From positions 11,084,511-11,148,510 of the forward strand of contig JAJEKV010000010.1 of NCBI GenBank assembly GCA_021234155.1: DNA of 64,000 bases, in the 5' to 3' direction. Under the pieces are notes generated by a model. It was not told where the DNA came from, ran no database searches, and saw nothing but the letters and a program-made list of their open reading frames with translations. Made by a program: the position numbers and the translations under genes. This document shows positions 1 through 14,211 of this stretch, in pieces. This stretch comes from Isoetes taiwanensis. Taxonomy: Eukaryota > Streptophyta > Lycopodiopsida > Isoetales > Isoetaceae. Every line of letters begins with the position of its first letter. Position 1 is the stretch's first letter.

Positions 1-3000
1 ACAAGTATTGGAGCCTTGTGTGGATTACATCACAACAAGATGCACATGCCAAGGTGCATGTTGACACTCCTGCACCTCCCATGGAATTGCCAGGCTCCTT
101 CATAAGCTATAAGATTATGCCTCCCATCTAGATTCCAGAGTCTATCCTGAAAAACCTAAAGAGGTTTTTTCTATCCATGTTGTATCGAGCATCATTCAAA
201 TTAGCATAAAAGCACAAAGGATAGCAGCCTCACTTTGAATCTTGAGAGGGCAGCTTAGGGGCTTCTTTCATGTCATTGATGTAGCCATATCTAGTGTTCG
301 TTGGGAACGGATGGAAGTGCCGTTATCCGAGCTCTATATTCTGCGTTCTCACATGAGCCTTACGAGAACTCTTCTTAAGAAACCATGACTTCATAGAGGA
401 TCTCATTAAGGGCCTCCTATGGATTAGATATATGTTGTTCTTTAGAAAAGTTACTTGCTAAATAGTATATGTGTATATTTCTTGCTTTAGCATATGTACA
501 TATTTCTGCATTATCTATATGCATTCTCCTTGAGATAGAAATTATAGCATCACTATTTATTTTATCACATGTTATTACTAATCCATTCATTAGCCCTTGT
601 TGGCCTTTTGAAATGTACGAGATCTGTAGTTGACCATTTACATTGTCAAGGTGTTATGAGAACACATTTTAAATCTCTGTATGAGGCCATTCAAAGCCCC
701 GTAGACTGGTCCTTTAAGCCTCCTGGTGTGATATTAGTGTACAAAGCCCTAAAAACAATTAGCTTCATTATTTTGAGGGCTTAGTTGGTTATTGCATGAA
801 GGATGTAGATAAAATGTATTATATTTATCATCTTCACCATATTATAAAGGCTCAGGTTGAGAGAGCTAATGGCCTACATTTACTTTGGAAAGCAGGAGAT
901 GTGAAGAACTTGGTTGTCATGGACAACAAGAACTTGTTGAATAGTATCCCCTATTTTGTGCCATACCATGGGCATATAAGGCTCACTACAAGCCTAGCAC
1001 TTATAAAATAAGTAGAATGTTGATGAGTGGCAAGTTCATTCTCTTTGGTGAATGGATCATCCCTAGCGATACTGCGCATATTAATGAGCGTATATAGGGC
1101 CAGGGCAACTTCAAAGATCTTGATCAATCTTTGCCATTGCATGCCCTCTGATATGAGGACTATTCTCTTTGGATTGCCAGCTAGTTTATACACCTCTAGA
1201 ACGTGTTGGTCGGGCCCGTAGAAGGTATTGGGATGGTAATGCCCACCATGATGAATGATGAGTTTCCAAATTCACGATGATTCTTACAAAAAGGATATGT
1301 TACAAGAATTGGAGCCTTGTGTGGATTACATCACAACAAGATGCACATGCCAAGGTGCACGTTGACACTGTTGCACCTCCCATGGAATTGCCAGGCTCCT
1401 TCATAAGCTATAAGATTATGCCTCCCATCTAGATTCTAGAGTCTATCCTGAAAAACCTAAAGAGGTTTCTTCTATACAGTATACATGTTGTATCGAGCAT
1501 CATTCAAATTGGCATAAAAGCACAAAGGATAGCAGCCTCACTTTGAATCTTGAGAGGGCAGCTTAGGGGCTTCTTTCATGTCATTGATGTAGCCATATCT
1601 AGTGTTCGTTGGGAACAGATGGAAGTGCCGTTATCCGAGCTCTATATTCTGCGTTCTCACATGAGCCTTACGAGAACTCTTCTTAAGAAACCATGACTTC
1701 ATAGAGGATCTCATTAAGGGCCTCCTATGGATTAGATATATGTTGTTCTTTAGAAAAGTTACTTGCTAAATAGTATATGTGTATATTTCTTGCTTTAGCA
1801 TATGTACATATTTCTGCATTATCTATATGCATTCTCCTTGAGATAGAAATTATAGCATCACTATTTATTTTATCACATGTTATTACTAATCCATTCATTA
1901 GCCCTTGTTGGCCTTTTGAAATGTACGAGATCTGTAGTTGACCATTTACATTGTCAAGGTGTTATGAGAACACATTTTAAATCTCTGTATGAGGCCATTC
2001 AAAGCCCCGTAGACTGGTCCTTTAAGCCTCCTGGTGTGATATTAGTGTACAAAGCCCTAAAAACAATTAGCTTCATTATTTTGAGGGCTTAGTTGGTTAT
2101 TGCATGAAGGATGTAGATAAAATGTATTATATTTATCATCTTCACCATATTATAAAGGCTCAGGTTGAGAGAGCTAATGGCCTACATTTACTTTGGAAAG
2201 CAGGAGATGTGAAGAACTTGGTTGTCATGGACAACAAGAACTTGTTGAATAGTATCCCCTATTTTGTGCCATACCATGGGCATATAAGGCTCACTACAAG
2301 CCTAGCACTTATAAAATAAGTAGAATGTTGATGAGTGGCAAGTTCATTCTCTTTGGTGAATGGATCATCCCTAGCGATACTGCGCATATTAATGAGCGTA
2401 TATAGGGCCAGGGCAACTTCAAAGATCTTGATCAATCTTTGCCATTGCATGCCCTCTGATATGAGGACTATTCTCTTTGGATTGCCAGCTAGTTTATACA
2501 CCTCTAGAACGTGTTGGTCGGGCCCGTAGAAGGTATTGGGATGGTAATGCCCACCATGATGAATGATGAGTTTCCAAATTCACGATGATTCTTACAGTCC
2601 AGATGTTACAAGAATTGGAGCCTTGTGTGGATTACATCACAACAAGATGCACATGCCAAGGTGCACGTTGACACTGTTGCACCTCCCATGGAATTGCCAG
2701 GCTCCTTCATAAGCTATAAGATTATGCCTCCCATCTAGATTCCAGAGTCTATCCTGAAAAACCTAAAGAGGTTTCTTCTATACAGTATACATGTTGTATC
2801 GAGCATCATTCAAATTGGCATAAAAGCACAAAGGATAGCAGCCTCACTTTGAATCTTGAGAGGGCAGCTTAGGGGCTTCTTTCATGTCATTGATGTAGCC
2901 ATATCTAGTGTTCGTTGGGAACAGATGGAAGTGCCGTTATCCGAGCTCTATATTCTGCGTTCTCACATGAGCCTTACGAGAACTCTTCTTAAGAAACCAT

Positions 3001-4436
3001 GACTTCATAGAGGATCTCATTAAGGGCCTCCTATGGATTAGATATATGTTGTTCTTTAGAAAAGTTACTTGCTAAATAGTATATGTGTATATTTCTTGCT
3101 TTAGCATATGTACATATTTCTGCATTATCTATATGCATTCTCCTTGAGATAGAAATTATAGCATCACTATTTATTTTATCACATGTTATTACTAATCCAT
3201 TCATTAGCCCTTGTTGGCCTTTTGAAATGTACGAGATCTGTAGTTGACCATTTACATTGTCAAGGTGTTATGAGAACACATTTTAAATCTCTGTATGAGG
3301 CCATTCAAAGCCCCGTAGACTGGTCCTTTAAGCCTCCTGGTGTGATATTAGTGTACAAAGCCCTAAAAACAATTAGCTTCATTATTTTGAGGGCTTAGTT
3401 GGTTATTGCATGAAGGATGTAGATAAAATGTATTATATTTATCATCTTCACCATATTATAAAGGCTCAGGTTGAGAGAGCTAATGGCCTACATTTACTTT
3501 GGAAAGCAGGAGATTTGAAGAACTTGGTTGTCATGGACAACAAGAACTTGTTGAATAGTATCCCCTATTTTGTGCCATACCATGGGCATATAAGGCTCAC
3601 TACAAGCCTAGCACTTATAAAATAAGTAGAATGTTGATGAGTGGCAAGTTCATTCTCTTTGGTGAATGGATCATCCCTAGCGATACTGCGCATATTAATG
3701 AGCGTATATAGGGCCAGGGCAACTTCAAAGATCTTGATCAATCTTTGCCATTGCATGCCCTCTGATATGAGGACTATTCTCTTTGGATTGCCAGCTAGTT
3801 TATACACCTCTAGAACGTGTTGGTCGGGCCCGTAGAAGGTATTGGGATGGTAATGCCCACCATGATGAATGATGAGTTTCCAAATTCACGACGATTCTTA
3901 CAGTCCAGATGTTACAAGAATTGGAGCCTTGTGTGGATTACATCACAACAAGATGCACATGCCAAGGTGCACGTTGACACTGCTGCACCTCCCATGGAAT
4001 TGCCAGGCTCCTTCATAAGCTATAAGATTATGCCTCCCATCTAGATTCCAGAGTCTATCCTGAAAAACCTAAAGAGGTTTCTTCTATACAGTATACATGT
4101 TGTATCGAGCATCATTCAAATTGGCATAAAAGCACAAAGGATAGCAGCCTCACTTTGAATCTTGAGAGGGCAGCTTAGGGGCTTCTTTCATGTCATTGAT
4201 GTAGCCATATCTAGTGTTCGTTGGGAACAGATGGAAGTGCCGTTATCCGAGCTCTATATTCTGCGTTCTCACATGAGCCTTACGAGAACTCTTCTTAAGA
4301 AACCATGACTTCATAGAGGATCTCATTAAGGGCCTCCTATGGATTAGATATATGTTGTTCTTTAGAAAAGTTACTTGCTAAATAGTATATGTGTATATTT
4401 CTTGCTTTAGCATATATATAGAAATTATAGCATCAC
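1..4436 (+). repeat. A-unit block 1 (partial unit plus copies at 569, 1877, 3183)
   Basis: This block holds one partial and three near-identical A units. Short open frames of 60-80 codons occur at the same place in every unit on both strands, but no frame spans a unit and none matches a family I know. One stretch (796-1011; 101 codons in other copies, such as 7182-7487) has protein-like composition and may be the remnant of a captured coding region. The third unit is interrupted at about 4436 by segment B1. Confidence 0.93.
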
Positions 4437-5876
4437 AGATTTTTCCCTCAATTTAATTTTCTAAGGTTTTGGGATATTTTGGCTGCCGGAAATCTTTCCG
4501 ATTTGCCGCGATTTTTTTTTTGCTATGATTCAGATTTTTATTCTAAATCTCGGTCATATCGGCATGCATCTATCTATCTATCGACCCATCTATCTAAAAC
4601 CATTTTTCTTCAGATCTTTAGATTCTGAAATCTGATAGTGGGTTCTTCGTTATCTTGCAGGTTGCAAGCTTGCAAGCCGAATTGGCCATCGTTGAAGCTC
4701 AACTCGAACGCAGATTGGCAGTTGCAACACTGAACCAGCAACACTGCAGCGGCATGGCCAATAATGCAAGCTTCTACGACAATTCCATGCCAAGCCGTGA
4801 TTTGCCTCCTTTTTCTGTGCAAAGGCGCTAATCGAGATGCGGCCATGGGTCGGATTCAGAGCAGGAATACCATTCATAAGGTATGGTTCTTTCTCTTTTT
4901 TTGGTTGATTGATCTTTGTTTTTGTTGATACAAGATCCGTAGGAGGTTTTTTCATGGATTCATACAGGTCGAGATGGATATCCGACTCATAAGATGGTTT
5001 CAAGAGCTAAATTTTGCAACAAATATGGGTCTACGGCTTGGTTTCAAACCTGTGCTCTGGATATGCTATCATCAGCAATTCAGGATTTAAAGGCCCGGTA
5101 TGTCCAAATGCTCCTTTCTTTGTGCTAATTTTTTGTTCCAACAATCATGCATTTGTAGAAGTTTCTTTGAAGGATCCCCATCCTTCAGACCTTGCCTCCA
5201 TTTTCAGATAAGATGGCACTCCTTTGATAATATGTCCTTAACTGAGGATTAGGTAAAGAACTAAGAGTTGAGTTTGTTGTAGCGCAGCATTAGGATTTGC
5301 AATCTCACACAGTGCGCATGCATATTTTTTATGCATGATTCTAACAGGAGTAGCTGCTACTCCTCACAATGGCAGAGGTACATGTTCTTCTTTGTAAGTA
5401 AATCCGTGGTACATTCTTCTTTGATACATTCGTGACGATCATTCTTTGATACATTCTTCTTTGATACATTCCGATGATCTTCCTCATTACAAATCTTTGT
5501 TCTTCCTTTATAGGTACCAAGCTTTTGTCCAGTGCAAAACCTTTATCCGATTCTTACTGTCAGCATTTGGAACTTGCACTCTTGACATATTCGTGATGAT
5601 CATGCTCATTACGTTTGTCCTTCCTTTATAGGTACCAGGCTTTCGTCCCATGCAAAACCTTCATCCGATTCTTACTGTTTTGATGGTTCAGGTCAAAGTA
5701 GATTAGCATGGACCTCATTATGTTTATAAGTCTTTGCCCTCTCCTGTAATCTTTCTACTGTGGCTCAATAACCCAAGACCAGGGCTTTTATTGTGCTACA
5801 TCATGACGTGCATGTTATTTTCGCTGCCGATTTTCACTCCCACTGCCCGGACCAAGAAGGCCTTTTGTACCTGCTC
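4437..5876 (+). mobile_element. B1: 3'-truncated Helitron fragment (5' terminus also lost)
   Basis: Matches the first ~1.47 kb of the full Helitron at 32647, minus its first ~65 bp. The join to the A unit is GCATCAC|AGATTTTTCCC. The right end carries a ~45-bp stretch (GATTTTCACTCCCA... CTGCTCT) that is not contiguous in the full Helitron, then rejoins the A unit at GAAGGATGTAG. The flanking A sequence shows the same micro-deletion (TAGCATATATATAGAAATT) as every other B copy. Confidence 0.88.
4661..4831 (+). pseudogene. LOB-domain-like exon, copy in B1
   Basis: Same acceptor and coil as the full Helitron copy. The frame here closes after 56 codons with a C-terminal tail containing NNASFYDNSMPSRDLPPF. 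The differing frame between copies comes from small indels at CTGCAGCG, so I cannot tell which tail is ancestral. No promoter or LOB N-terminus is present. Confidence 0.5.
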
Positions 5877-8207
5877 TGAAGGATGTAGATAAAATGTATT
5901 ATATTTATCATCTTCACCATATTATAAAGGCTCAGGTTGAGAGAGCTAATGGCCTACATTTACTTTGGAAAGCAGGAGATTTGAAGAACTTGGTTGTCAT
6001 GGACAACAAGAACTTGTTGAATAGTATCCCCTATTTTGTGCCATACCATGGGCACATAAGGCTCACTACAAGCCTAGCACTTATAAAATAAGTAGAATGT
6101 TGATGAGTGGCAAGTTCATTCTCTTTGGTGAATGGATCATCCCTAGCGATACTGCGCATATTAATGAGCGTATATAGGGCCAGGGCAACTTCAAAGATCT
6201 TGATCAATCTTTGCCATTGCATGCCCTCTAATATGAGGACTATTCTCTTTGGATTGCCAGCTAGTTTATACACCTCTAGAACGTGTTGGTCGGGCCCGTA
6301 GAAGGTATTGGGATGGTAATGCCCACCATGATGAATGATGAGTTTCCAAATTCACGACGATTCTTACAGTCCAGATGTTACAAGAATTGGAGCCTTGTGT
6401 GGATTACATCACAACAAGATGCACATGCCAAGGTGCACGTTGACACTCCTGCACCTCCCATGGAATTGCCAGGCTCCTTCATAAGCTATAAGATTATGCC
6501 TCCCATCTAGATTCCAGAGTCTATCCTGAAAAACCTAAAGAGGTTTCTTCTATACAGTATACATGTTGTATCGAGCATCATTCAAATTGGCATAAAAGCA
6601 CAAAGGATAGCAGCCTCACTTTGAATCTTGAGAGGGCAGCTTAGGGGCTTCTTTCATGTCATTGATGTAGCCATATCTAGTGTTCGTTGGGAACAGATGG
6701 AAGTGCCGTTATCCGAGCTCTATATTCTGCGTTCTCACATGAGCCTTACGAGAACTCTTCTTAAGAAACCATGACTTCATAGAGGATCTCATTAAGGGCC
6801 TCCTATGGATTAGATATATGTTGTTCTTTAGAAAAGTTACTTGCTAAATAGTATATGTGTATATTTCTTGCTTTAGCATATGTACATATTTCTGCATTAT
6901 CTATATGCATTCTCCTTGAGATAGAAATTATAGCATCACTATTTATTTTATCACATGTTATTACTAATCCATTCATTAGCCCTTGTTGGCCTTTTGAAAT
7001 GTACGAGATCTGTAGTTGACCATTTACATTGTCAAGGTGTTATGAGAACACATTTTAAATCTCTGTATGAGGCCATTCAAAGCCCCGTGGACTGGTCCTC
7101 TAAGCCTCTTGGTGTGATATTAGTGTACAAAGCCCTAAAAACAATTAGCTTCATTATTTTGATGGGTTAATTGGTTATTGCATGAAGGATGTAGATAAAA
7201 TGTATTATATTTATCATCTTCACCATATTATAAAGGCTCAGGTTGAGAGAGCTAATGGCCTACATTTACTTTGGAAAGCAGGAGATGTGAAGAACTTGGT
7301 TGTCATGGACAACAAGAACTTGTTGAATAGTATCTATCCCCTATTTTGTGCCATACCATGGGCACATAAGGCTCACTACAAGCCTAGCACTTATAAAATA
7401 AGTAGAATGTTGATGAGTGGCAAGTTCATTCTCTTTGGTGAATGGATCATCCCTAGCGATACTGCGCATATTAATGAGCGTATATAGGGCCAGGGCAACT
7501 TCAAAGATCTTGATCAATCTTTGCCATTGCATGCCCTCTGATATGAGGACTATTCTCTTTGGATTGCCAGCTAGTTTATACACCTCTAGAACGTGTTGGT
7601 CGGGCCCGTAGAAGGTATTGGGATGGTAATGCCCACCATGATGAATGATGAGTTTCCAAATTCACGACGATTCTTACAGTCCAGATGTTACAAGTATTGG
7701 AGCCTTGTGTGGATTACATCACAACAAGATGCACATGCCAAGGTGCACGTTGACACTCCTGCACCTCCCATGGAATTGCCAGGCTCCTTCATAAGCTATA
7801 AGATTATGCCTCCCATCTAGATTCCAGAGTCTATCCTGAAAAACCTAAAGAGGTTTCTTCTATACATGTTGTATCGAGCATCATTCAAATTAGCATAAAA
7901 GCACAAAGGATAGCAGCCTCACTTTGAATCTTGAGAGGGCAGCTTAGGGGCTTCTTTCATGTCATTGATGTAGCCATATCTAGTGTTCGTTGGGAACAGA
8001 TGGAAGTGCCGTTATCCGAGCTCTATATTCTGCGTTCTCACATGAGCCTTACGAGAACTCTTCTTAAGAAACCATGACTTCATAGAGGATCTCATTAAGG
8101 GCCTCCTATGGATTAGATATATGTTGTTCTTTAGAAAAGTTACTTGCTAAATAGTATATGTGTATATTTCTTGCTTTAGCATATATATAGAAATTATAGC
8201 ATCACTA
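5877..8207 (+). repeat. A-unit block 2
   Basis: The A sequence resumes at GAAGGATGTAGATAAAATG, part-way into the unit, so the B1 junction removed the first ~230 bp of that copy. A new unit begins at 6955 and is cut by the B2 Helitron start at 8208. The copy at 6955 has TATCTATCCCC where block 1 has TATCCCC. The extra 4 bp extends one open frame to 101 codons. Confidence 0.92.
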
Positions 8208-9724
8208 TCCTATTCTATCCTATTGTTTAAATTCGGTTTTTCCGGGGTCCCGAAAACTTTTTAGAATTTTCCCTCAATTTAATTTTCTAAGGTTTTGGGA
8301 TATTTTGGCTGCCGGAAATCTTTCCGATTTGCCGCGATTTTTTTTTTGCTATGATTCAGATTTTTATTCTAAATCTCGGTCATATCGGCATGCATCTATC
8401 TATCTATCTATCGACCCATCTATCTAAAACCATTTTTCTTCAGATCTTTAGATTCTGAAATCTGATAGTGGGTTCTTCGTTATCTTGCAGGTTGCAAGCT
8501 TGCAAGCCGAATTGGCCATCGTTGAAGCTCAACTCGAACGCAGATTGGCAGTTGCAACACTGAACCAGCAACACTGCAGCGGCATGGCCAATAATGCAAG
8601 CTTCTACGACAATTCCATGCCAAGCCGTGATTTGCCTCCTTTTTCTGTGCAAAGGCGCTAATCGAGATGCGGCCATGGGTCGGATTCAGAGCAGGAATAC
8701 CATTCATAAGGTATGATTCTTTCTCTTTTTTTGGTTGATTGATCTTTGTTTTTGTTGATACAAGATCCGTAGGAGGTTTTTTCATGGATTCATACAGGTC
8801 GAGATGGATATCCGACTCATAAGATGGTTTCAAGAGCTAAATTTTGCAACAAATATGGGTCTACGGCTTGGTTTCAAACCTGTGCTCTGGATATGCTATC
8901 ATCAGCAATTCAGGATTTAAAGGCCCGGTATGTCCAAATGCTCCTTTCTTTGTGCTAATTTTTTGTTCCAACAATCATGCATTTGTAGAAGTTTCTTTGA
9001 AGGATCCCCATCCTTCAGACCTTGCCTCCATTTTCAGATAAGATGGCACTCCTTTGATAATATGTCCTTAACTGAGGATTAGGTAAAGAACTAAGAGTTG
9101 AGTTTGTTGTAGCGCAGCATTAGGATTTGCAATACGATTCTGGTAGGGGTCTCACACAGTGCGCATGCATATTTTTTATGCATGATTCTAACAGGAGTAG
9201 CTGCTACTCCTCACAATGGCAGAGGTACATGTTCTTCTTTGTAAGTAAATCCGTGGTACATTCTTCTTTGATACATTCGTGACGATCATTCTTTGATACA
9301 TTCTTCTTTGATACATTCCGATGATCTTCCTCATTACAAATCTTTGTTCTTCCTTTATAGGTACCAAGCTTTTGTCCAGTGCAAAACCTTTATCCGATTC
9401 TTACTGTCAGCATTTGGAACTTGCACTCTTGACATATTCGTGATGATCATGCTCATTACGTTTGTCCTTCCTTTATAGGTACCAGGCTTTCGTCCCATGC
9501 AAAACCTTCATCCGATTCTTCTTGTTTTGATGGTTCAGTCAAAGTAGATTAGCATGGACCTCATTATGTTTATAAGTCTTTGCCCTCTCCTCGTAATCTT
9601 TCTCTTTGTGGCTCAATAACCCAAGACCAGGGCTTTTATTGTGCTACATCATGACGTGCATGTTATTTTCGCTGCCGATTTTCACTCCCACTGCCTGGAC
9701 CAAGAAGGCCTTCTGTACCTGCTC
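8208..9724 (+). mobile_element. B2: 3'-truncated Helitron fragment with intact 5' end
   Basis: Starts CACTA|TCCTATTCTATCC, the same boundary as the full-length Helitron. It ends with the same filler and A-unit junction as B1, so the truncation happened once before amplification. Confidence 0.9.
8491..8661 (+). pseudogene. LOB-domain-like exon, copy in B2
   Basis: Same 56-codon frame as the B1 copy and identical over the coil. Fragment only. Confidence 0.5.
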
Positions 9725-11407
9725 TGAAGGATGTAGATAAAATGTATTATATTTATCATCTTCACCATATTATAAAGGCTCAGGTTGAGAGAGCTAATGG
9801 CCTACATTTACTTTGGAAAGCAGGAGATGTGAAGAACTTGGTTGTCATGGACAACAAGAACTTGTTGAATAGTATCTATCCCCTATTTTGTGCCATACCA
9901 TGGGCACATAAGGCTCACTACAAGCCTAGCACTTATAAAATAAGTAGAATGTTGATGAGTGGCAAGTTCATTCTCTTTGGTGAATGGATCATCCCTAGCG
10001 ATACTGCGCATATTAATGAGCGTATATAGGGCCAGGGCAACTTCAAAGATCTTGATCAATCTTTGCCATTGCATGCCCTCTGATATGAGGACTATTCTCT
10101 TTGGATTGCCAGCTAGTTTATACACCTCTAGAACGTGTTGGTCGGGCCCGTAGAAGGTATTGGGATGGTAATGCCCACCATGATGAATGATGAGTTTCCA
10201 AATTCACGACGATTCTTACAGTCCAGATGTTACAAGTATTGGAGCCTTGTGTGGATTACATCACAACAAGATGCACATGCCAAGGTGCACGTTGACACTC
10301 CTGCACCTCCCATGGAATTGCCAGGCTCCTTCATAAGCTATAAGATTATGCCTCCCATCTAGATTCCAGAGTCTATCCTGAAAAACCTAAAGAGGTTTCT
10401 TCTATACATGTTGTATCGAGCATCATTCAAATTAGCATAAAAGCACAAAGGATAGCAGCCTCACTTTGAATCTTGAGAGGGCAGCTTAGGGGCTTCTTTC
10501 ATGTCATTGATGTAGCCATATCTAGTGTTCGTTGGGAACGGATGGAAGTGTCGTTATCCGAGCTCTATATTCTGCGTTCTCACATGAGCCTTACGAGAAC
10601 TCTTCTTAAGAAACCATGACTTCATAGAGGGTCTCATTAAGGGCCTCCTATGGATTAGATATATGTTGTTCTTTAGAAAAGTTACTTGCTAAATAGTATA
10701 TGTGTATATTTCTTGCTTTAGCATATGTACATATTTCTGCATTATCTATATGCATTCTCCTTGAGATAGAAATTATAGCATCACTATTTATTTTATCACA
10801 TGTTATTACTAATCCATTCATTAGCCCTTGTTGGCCTTTTGAAATGTAATGAGATCTGTAGTTGACCATTTACATTGTCAAGGTGTTATGAGAACACATT
10901 TTAAATCTCTGTATGAGGCCATTCAAAGCCCCGTGGACTGGTCCTCTAAGCCTCTTGGTGTGATATTAGTGTACAAAGCCCTAAAAACAATTAGCTTCAT
11001 TATTTTGATGGGTTAATTGGTTATTGCATGAAGGATGTAGATAAAATGTATTATATTTATCATCTTCACCATATTATAAAGGCTCAGGTTGAGAGAGCTA
11101 ATGGCCTACATTTACTTTGGAAAGCAGGAGATGTGAAGAACTTGGTTGTCATGGACAACAAGAACTTGTTGAATAGTATCTATCCCCTATTTTGTGCCAT
11201 ACCATGGGCACATAAGGCTCACTACAAGCCTAGCACTTATAAAATAAGTAGAATGTTGATGAGTGGCAAGTTCATTCTCTTTGGTGAATGGATCATCCCT
11301 AGCGATACTGCGCATATTAATGAGCGTATATAGGGCCAGGGCAACTTCAAAGATCTTGATCAATCTTTGCCATTGCATGCCCTCTGATATGAGGACTATT
11401 CTCTTTG
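9725..11407 (+). repeat. A-unit block 3
   Basis: Remainder of the unit after B2, plus the start of a new unit at 10800. It ends at the TTTG (11404-11407) that forms the left target duplication of element C1. Confidence 0.92.
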
Positions 11408-13561
11408 AACAAAGTTTAAAATGAAATGCACTTATTTGCTGCAAACGCACTTCAAAAGGAATCTTTGAAAGATTCCCTAAAATTCCCTTAAAAAAGTCCA
11501 TTTTTAAGATTTTTTTGTGACAGGTGTGACAATTTAAGTAATTTAGGTACCATTTTTGAGGGGTTGATTGAACATAACTTTCATGCAAAAATTCTAAATA
11601 GCAATTTTCATCCTCCTAAACTAGAATAAAAAATAGTTACTTTTATAAAGTGTAGCAAAAAAGGGGCAATAAAAAAAATAGCAAGGGTAGTAGAGTGACA
11701 AAGAAGTGACATATTCAAGGTTGTGAAAATTGTACAAAATTATGAAGAAAATTGTCAAAAATATAGGACATTTTGACATTGCCTCATCGAAGCAAACATT
11801 TTCACATGAAAGTATGCCTCATTGAACAAACTTACACTTTGAAGTGCAAGTTGGAGTCGAAGACGCCGCTTCATCTCATCTTATATACTTGCTCTTATTT
11901 GCTCATCCGTCTTGCTATAGACCGATGTATACCGCGATGACAATGCGTGGACATAACGTCTTCAAAATAAATTTCTAGATGGTATAAATTTATACTACAA
12001 TAGATAGTGTTGTGTGGATATAACATGCCGTAGAGTTCGCATGGTATAAATTTATACCGCAAGTGGACTCGGCGGTATAAATTTATACCACGAGAGAGCT
12101 CTCATTCATCGAGAGAGCTCTCACCATAAATTTATACCGAGAGCTCCCTGTTATAGCGAGAGAGCTCTCTGGTATAAATTTATACCGTTGAGAGCTCTCG
12201 GTATAAATTTATACCGCATAAACCTTCGGACAACCAATTTATATACATATATGTGTATATATATATAATATATACACATACTTACATATATATATCCCAC
12301 AAGAAAAGAGAACTCTTTATGGTATAAATCTATATGGAGAAACCAAGATAAATTTATACCGAATTGCATATATATATAAGACTTTTATATATATATATGT
12401 ATATATATATGCAGTCCAGAGGCAAAATATATATCGTGTAAAATCTTTTGGGGTCTTTCTTGCTCGCCAAAGCGTTTGGCAACTGAAAACTACTAAAGTA
12501 ACACACATAAGGGATAATTTTACACACTTTTCTTGGTTTTTTAGTCTAAAAAGTTCTAAAACTGTTCTAAATTTTCTAAGCTTGTAATGCAATGTTAGAG
12601 CATAAAGTAGTCGAATCATGTTGTTATTTCTACTTTTTTTTCTCTATATACATGCGAACTTCACTTCAGGTAGCTCAAAAATTGCTACTAAAGGCAAAGA
12701 ACTCCAAAATGTTATGGTGACACAGGTATTTGACGAAAAGGAAACTACATGGTTTATCCAGAGGGGTGCGAGGAGTAGAAACCCCTCGAGAAGTTTACCT
12801 ATTTATTTGCAAATATATAGGAAAGGGTAAGGCGATACTTCAATGCGCCAGAGAAATGTGCATGGTGCCCACTGCTACAGATGACGTAATTGTGATGAAT
12901 ATGCTCAACATTACTAAAGAGATTGACTATCTTCTAAGCATCACCATGTTGTAGAAAGACATGTGCGTTCAAAAATACATCTCCGAGAATAAAAAAGGAG
13001 GGCATGTAATCACAGGGCTTCATTACTTCAACTTGTGTATCCTCGGTATAAATTTATCTTTGCATCATCAACTAAAACTTCAAATTTTAGCTACAAGATA
13101 TCGTGGGATGTATTGGCATTTATAATACTATGTGATGCAAAACAATGGTTTGTCATTCAAGAAGTTTGTTCAACTGCCTCCCAATGTGTTTTAAGGTCCA
13201 TTAGGATGTTTAGCAAAAATGGTTGTGAAATAACAAATTTCTTGTCTTCTAAAAAGACTAATATAAAAGTTTTCAGGGATAAGGTACAAAAGCATCTAAT
13301 TTCTTCATACGAATTTGCCCCATAGTAAATCTTTGAATTTCATTGTAGTTCTTTCCCCCTCTAAAATGGGATTTTTTTTGTTTTGTGTTTTTCCTTAATA
13401 CTAAGTCTTCTTAAAATGTCTGTTTTCACGAGCAATTTTATAAATCTTTGGACTAATGGTAATAAAAGGGCCCTTTTAGAGGGATTTTAGAATTTTATAA
13501 ATTTTCAAAGGAATCTTTCAAACGCTTTCTTAAATAAGTGCGTTTCATTTTAAACCTTGTT
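11408..13561. mobile_element. C1: 2.15-kb terminal-inverted-repeat element, TTTG target duplication
   Basis: The insertion splits an A unit between ...CTCTTTG and GATTGCC. TTTG is present on both sides (11404-11407 and 13562-13565). The left end reads AACAAAGTTTAAAATGAAAT and the right end is its inverse with one or two mismatches. Looser inverted similarity continues for another ~40 bp (GCACTTATTT, GGAATCTTT). Inside lie an AT-rich palindrome field (11981-12360) and a low-grade coding-like stretch (12618-13325). I see no recognisable transposase, so it is probably non-autonomous. A 4-bp duplication does not point clearly to a common plant superfamily. Confidence 0.85.
11981..12360. repeat. 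Palindrome field in C1 (GGTATAAATTTATACC and GAGAGCTCTC)
   Basis: The perfect 16-bp palindrome GGTATAAATTTATACC occurs at 12043-12058, 12074-12089, 12171-12186 and 12200-12215. Imperfect copies lie at 11981, 12123, 12321 and 12347, with a further partial one at 13045. GAGAGCTCTC-type palindromes lie between them at 12092-12103, 12111-12122, about 12157-12169 and 12190-12199. The two motifs alternate. A further AT-rich run of TATATA/TACATATATG self-complementary sequence lies at 12239-12295. Confidence 0.9.
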
Positions 13562-14211
13562 TTTGGATTGCCAGCTAGTTTATACACCTCTAGAACGTGT
13601 TGGTCGGGCCCGTAGAAGGTATTGGGATGGTAATGCCCACCATGATGAATGATGAGTTTCCAAATTCACGACGATTCTTACAGTCCAAATGTTACAAGTA
13701 TTGGAGCCTTGTGTGGATTACATCACAACAAGATGCACATGCCAAGGTGCACGTTGACACTCCTACACCTCCCATGGAATTGCTAGGCTCCTTCATAAGC
13801 TATAAGATTATGCCTCCCATCTAGATTCCAGAGTCTATCCTGAAAAACCTAAAGAGGTTTCTTCTATACATGTTGTATCGAGCATCATTCAAATTAGCAT
13901 AAAAGCACAAAGGATAGCAGCCTCACTTTGAATCTTGAGAGGGCAGCTTAGGGGCTTCTTTCATGTCATTGATGTAGCCATATCTAGTGTTCGTTGGGAA
14001 CGGATGGAAGTGTCGTTATCCGAGCTCTATATTCTGCGTTCTCACATGAGCCTTACGAGAACTCTTCTTAAGAAACCATGACTTCATAGAGGGTCTCATT
14101 AAGGGCCTCCTGTGGATTAGATATATGTTGTTCTTTAGAAAAGTTACTTGCTAAATAGTATATGTGTATATTTCTTGCTTTAGCATATATATAGAAATTA
14201 TAGCATCACTA
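13562..14211 (+). repeat. A-unit block 4 (unit remainder between C1 and B3)
   Basis: It picks up exactly where block 3 stopped (TTTGGATTGCC) and runs to the CACTA|TCC junction with B3. This shows that C1 sits as a clean insertion inside an A unit. Confidence 0.92.

Noticed and set aside
569-1221. Four small overlapping frames in each A unit as real genes
   Set aside because: They appear on both strands over the same bases, none has a recognised domain, and copy identity is explained by recent amplification.
4566-4593. TCTA microsatellite in B copies
   Set aside because: A short common simple repeat, of no interest beyond being a copy marker; a similar run occurs at about 54817-54843.
12151-12619. 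Minus-strand frames across the palindrome field of C1
   Set aside because: Made of Tyr/Ile/Lys codons from TATATA repeats; simple-sequence artefact.
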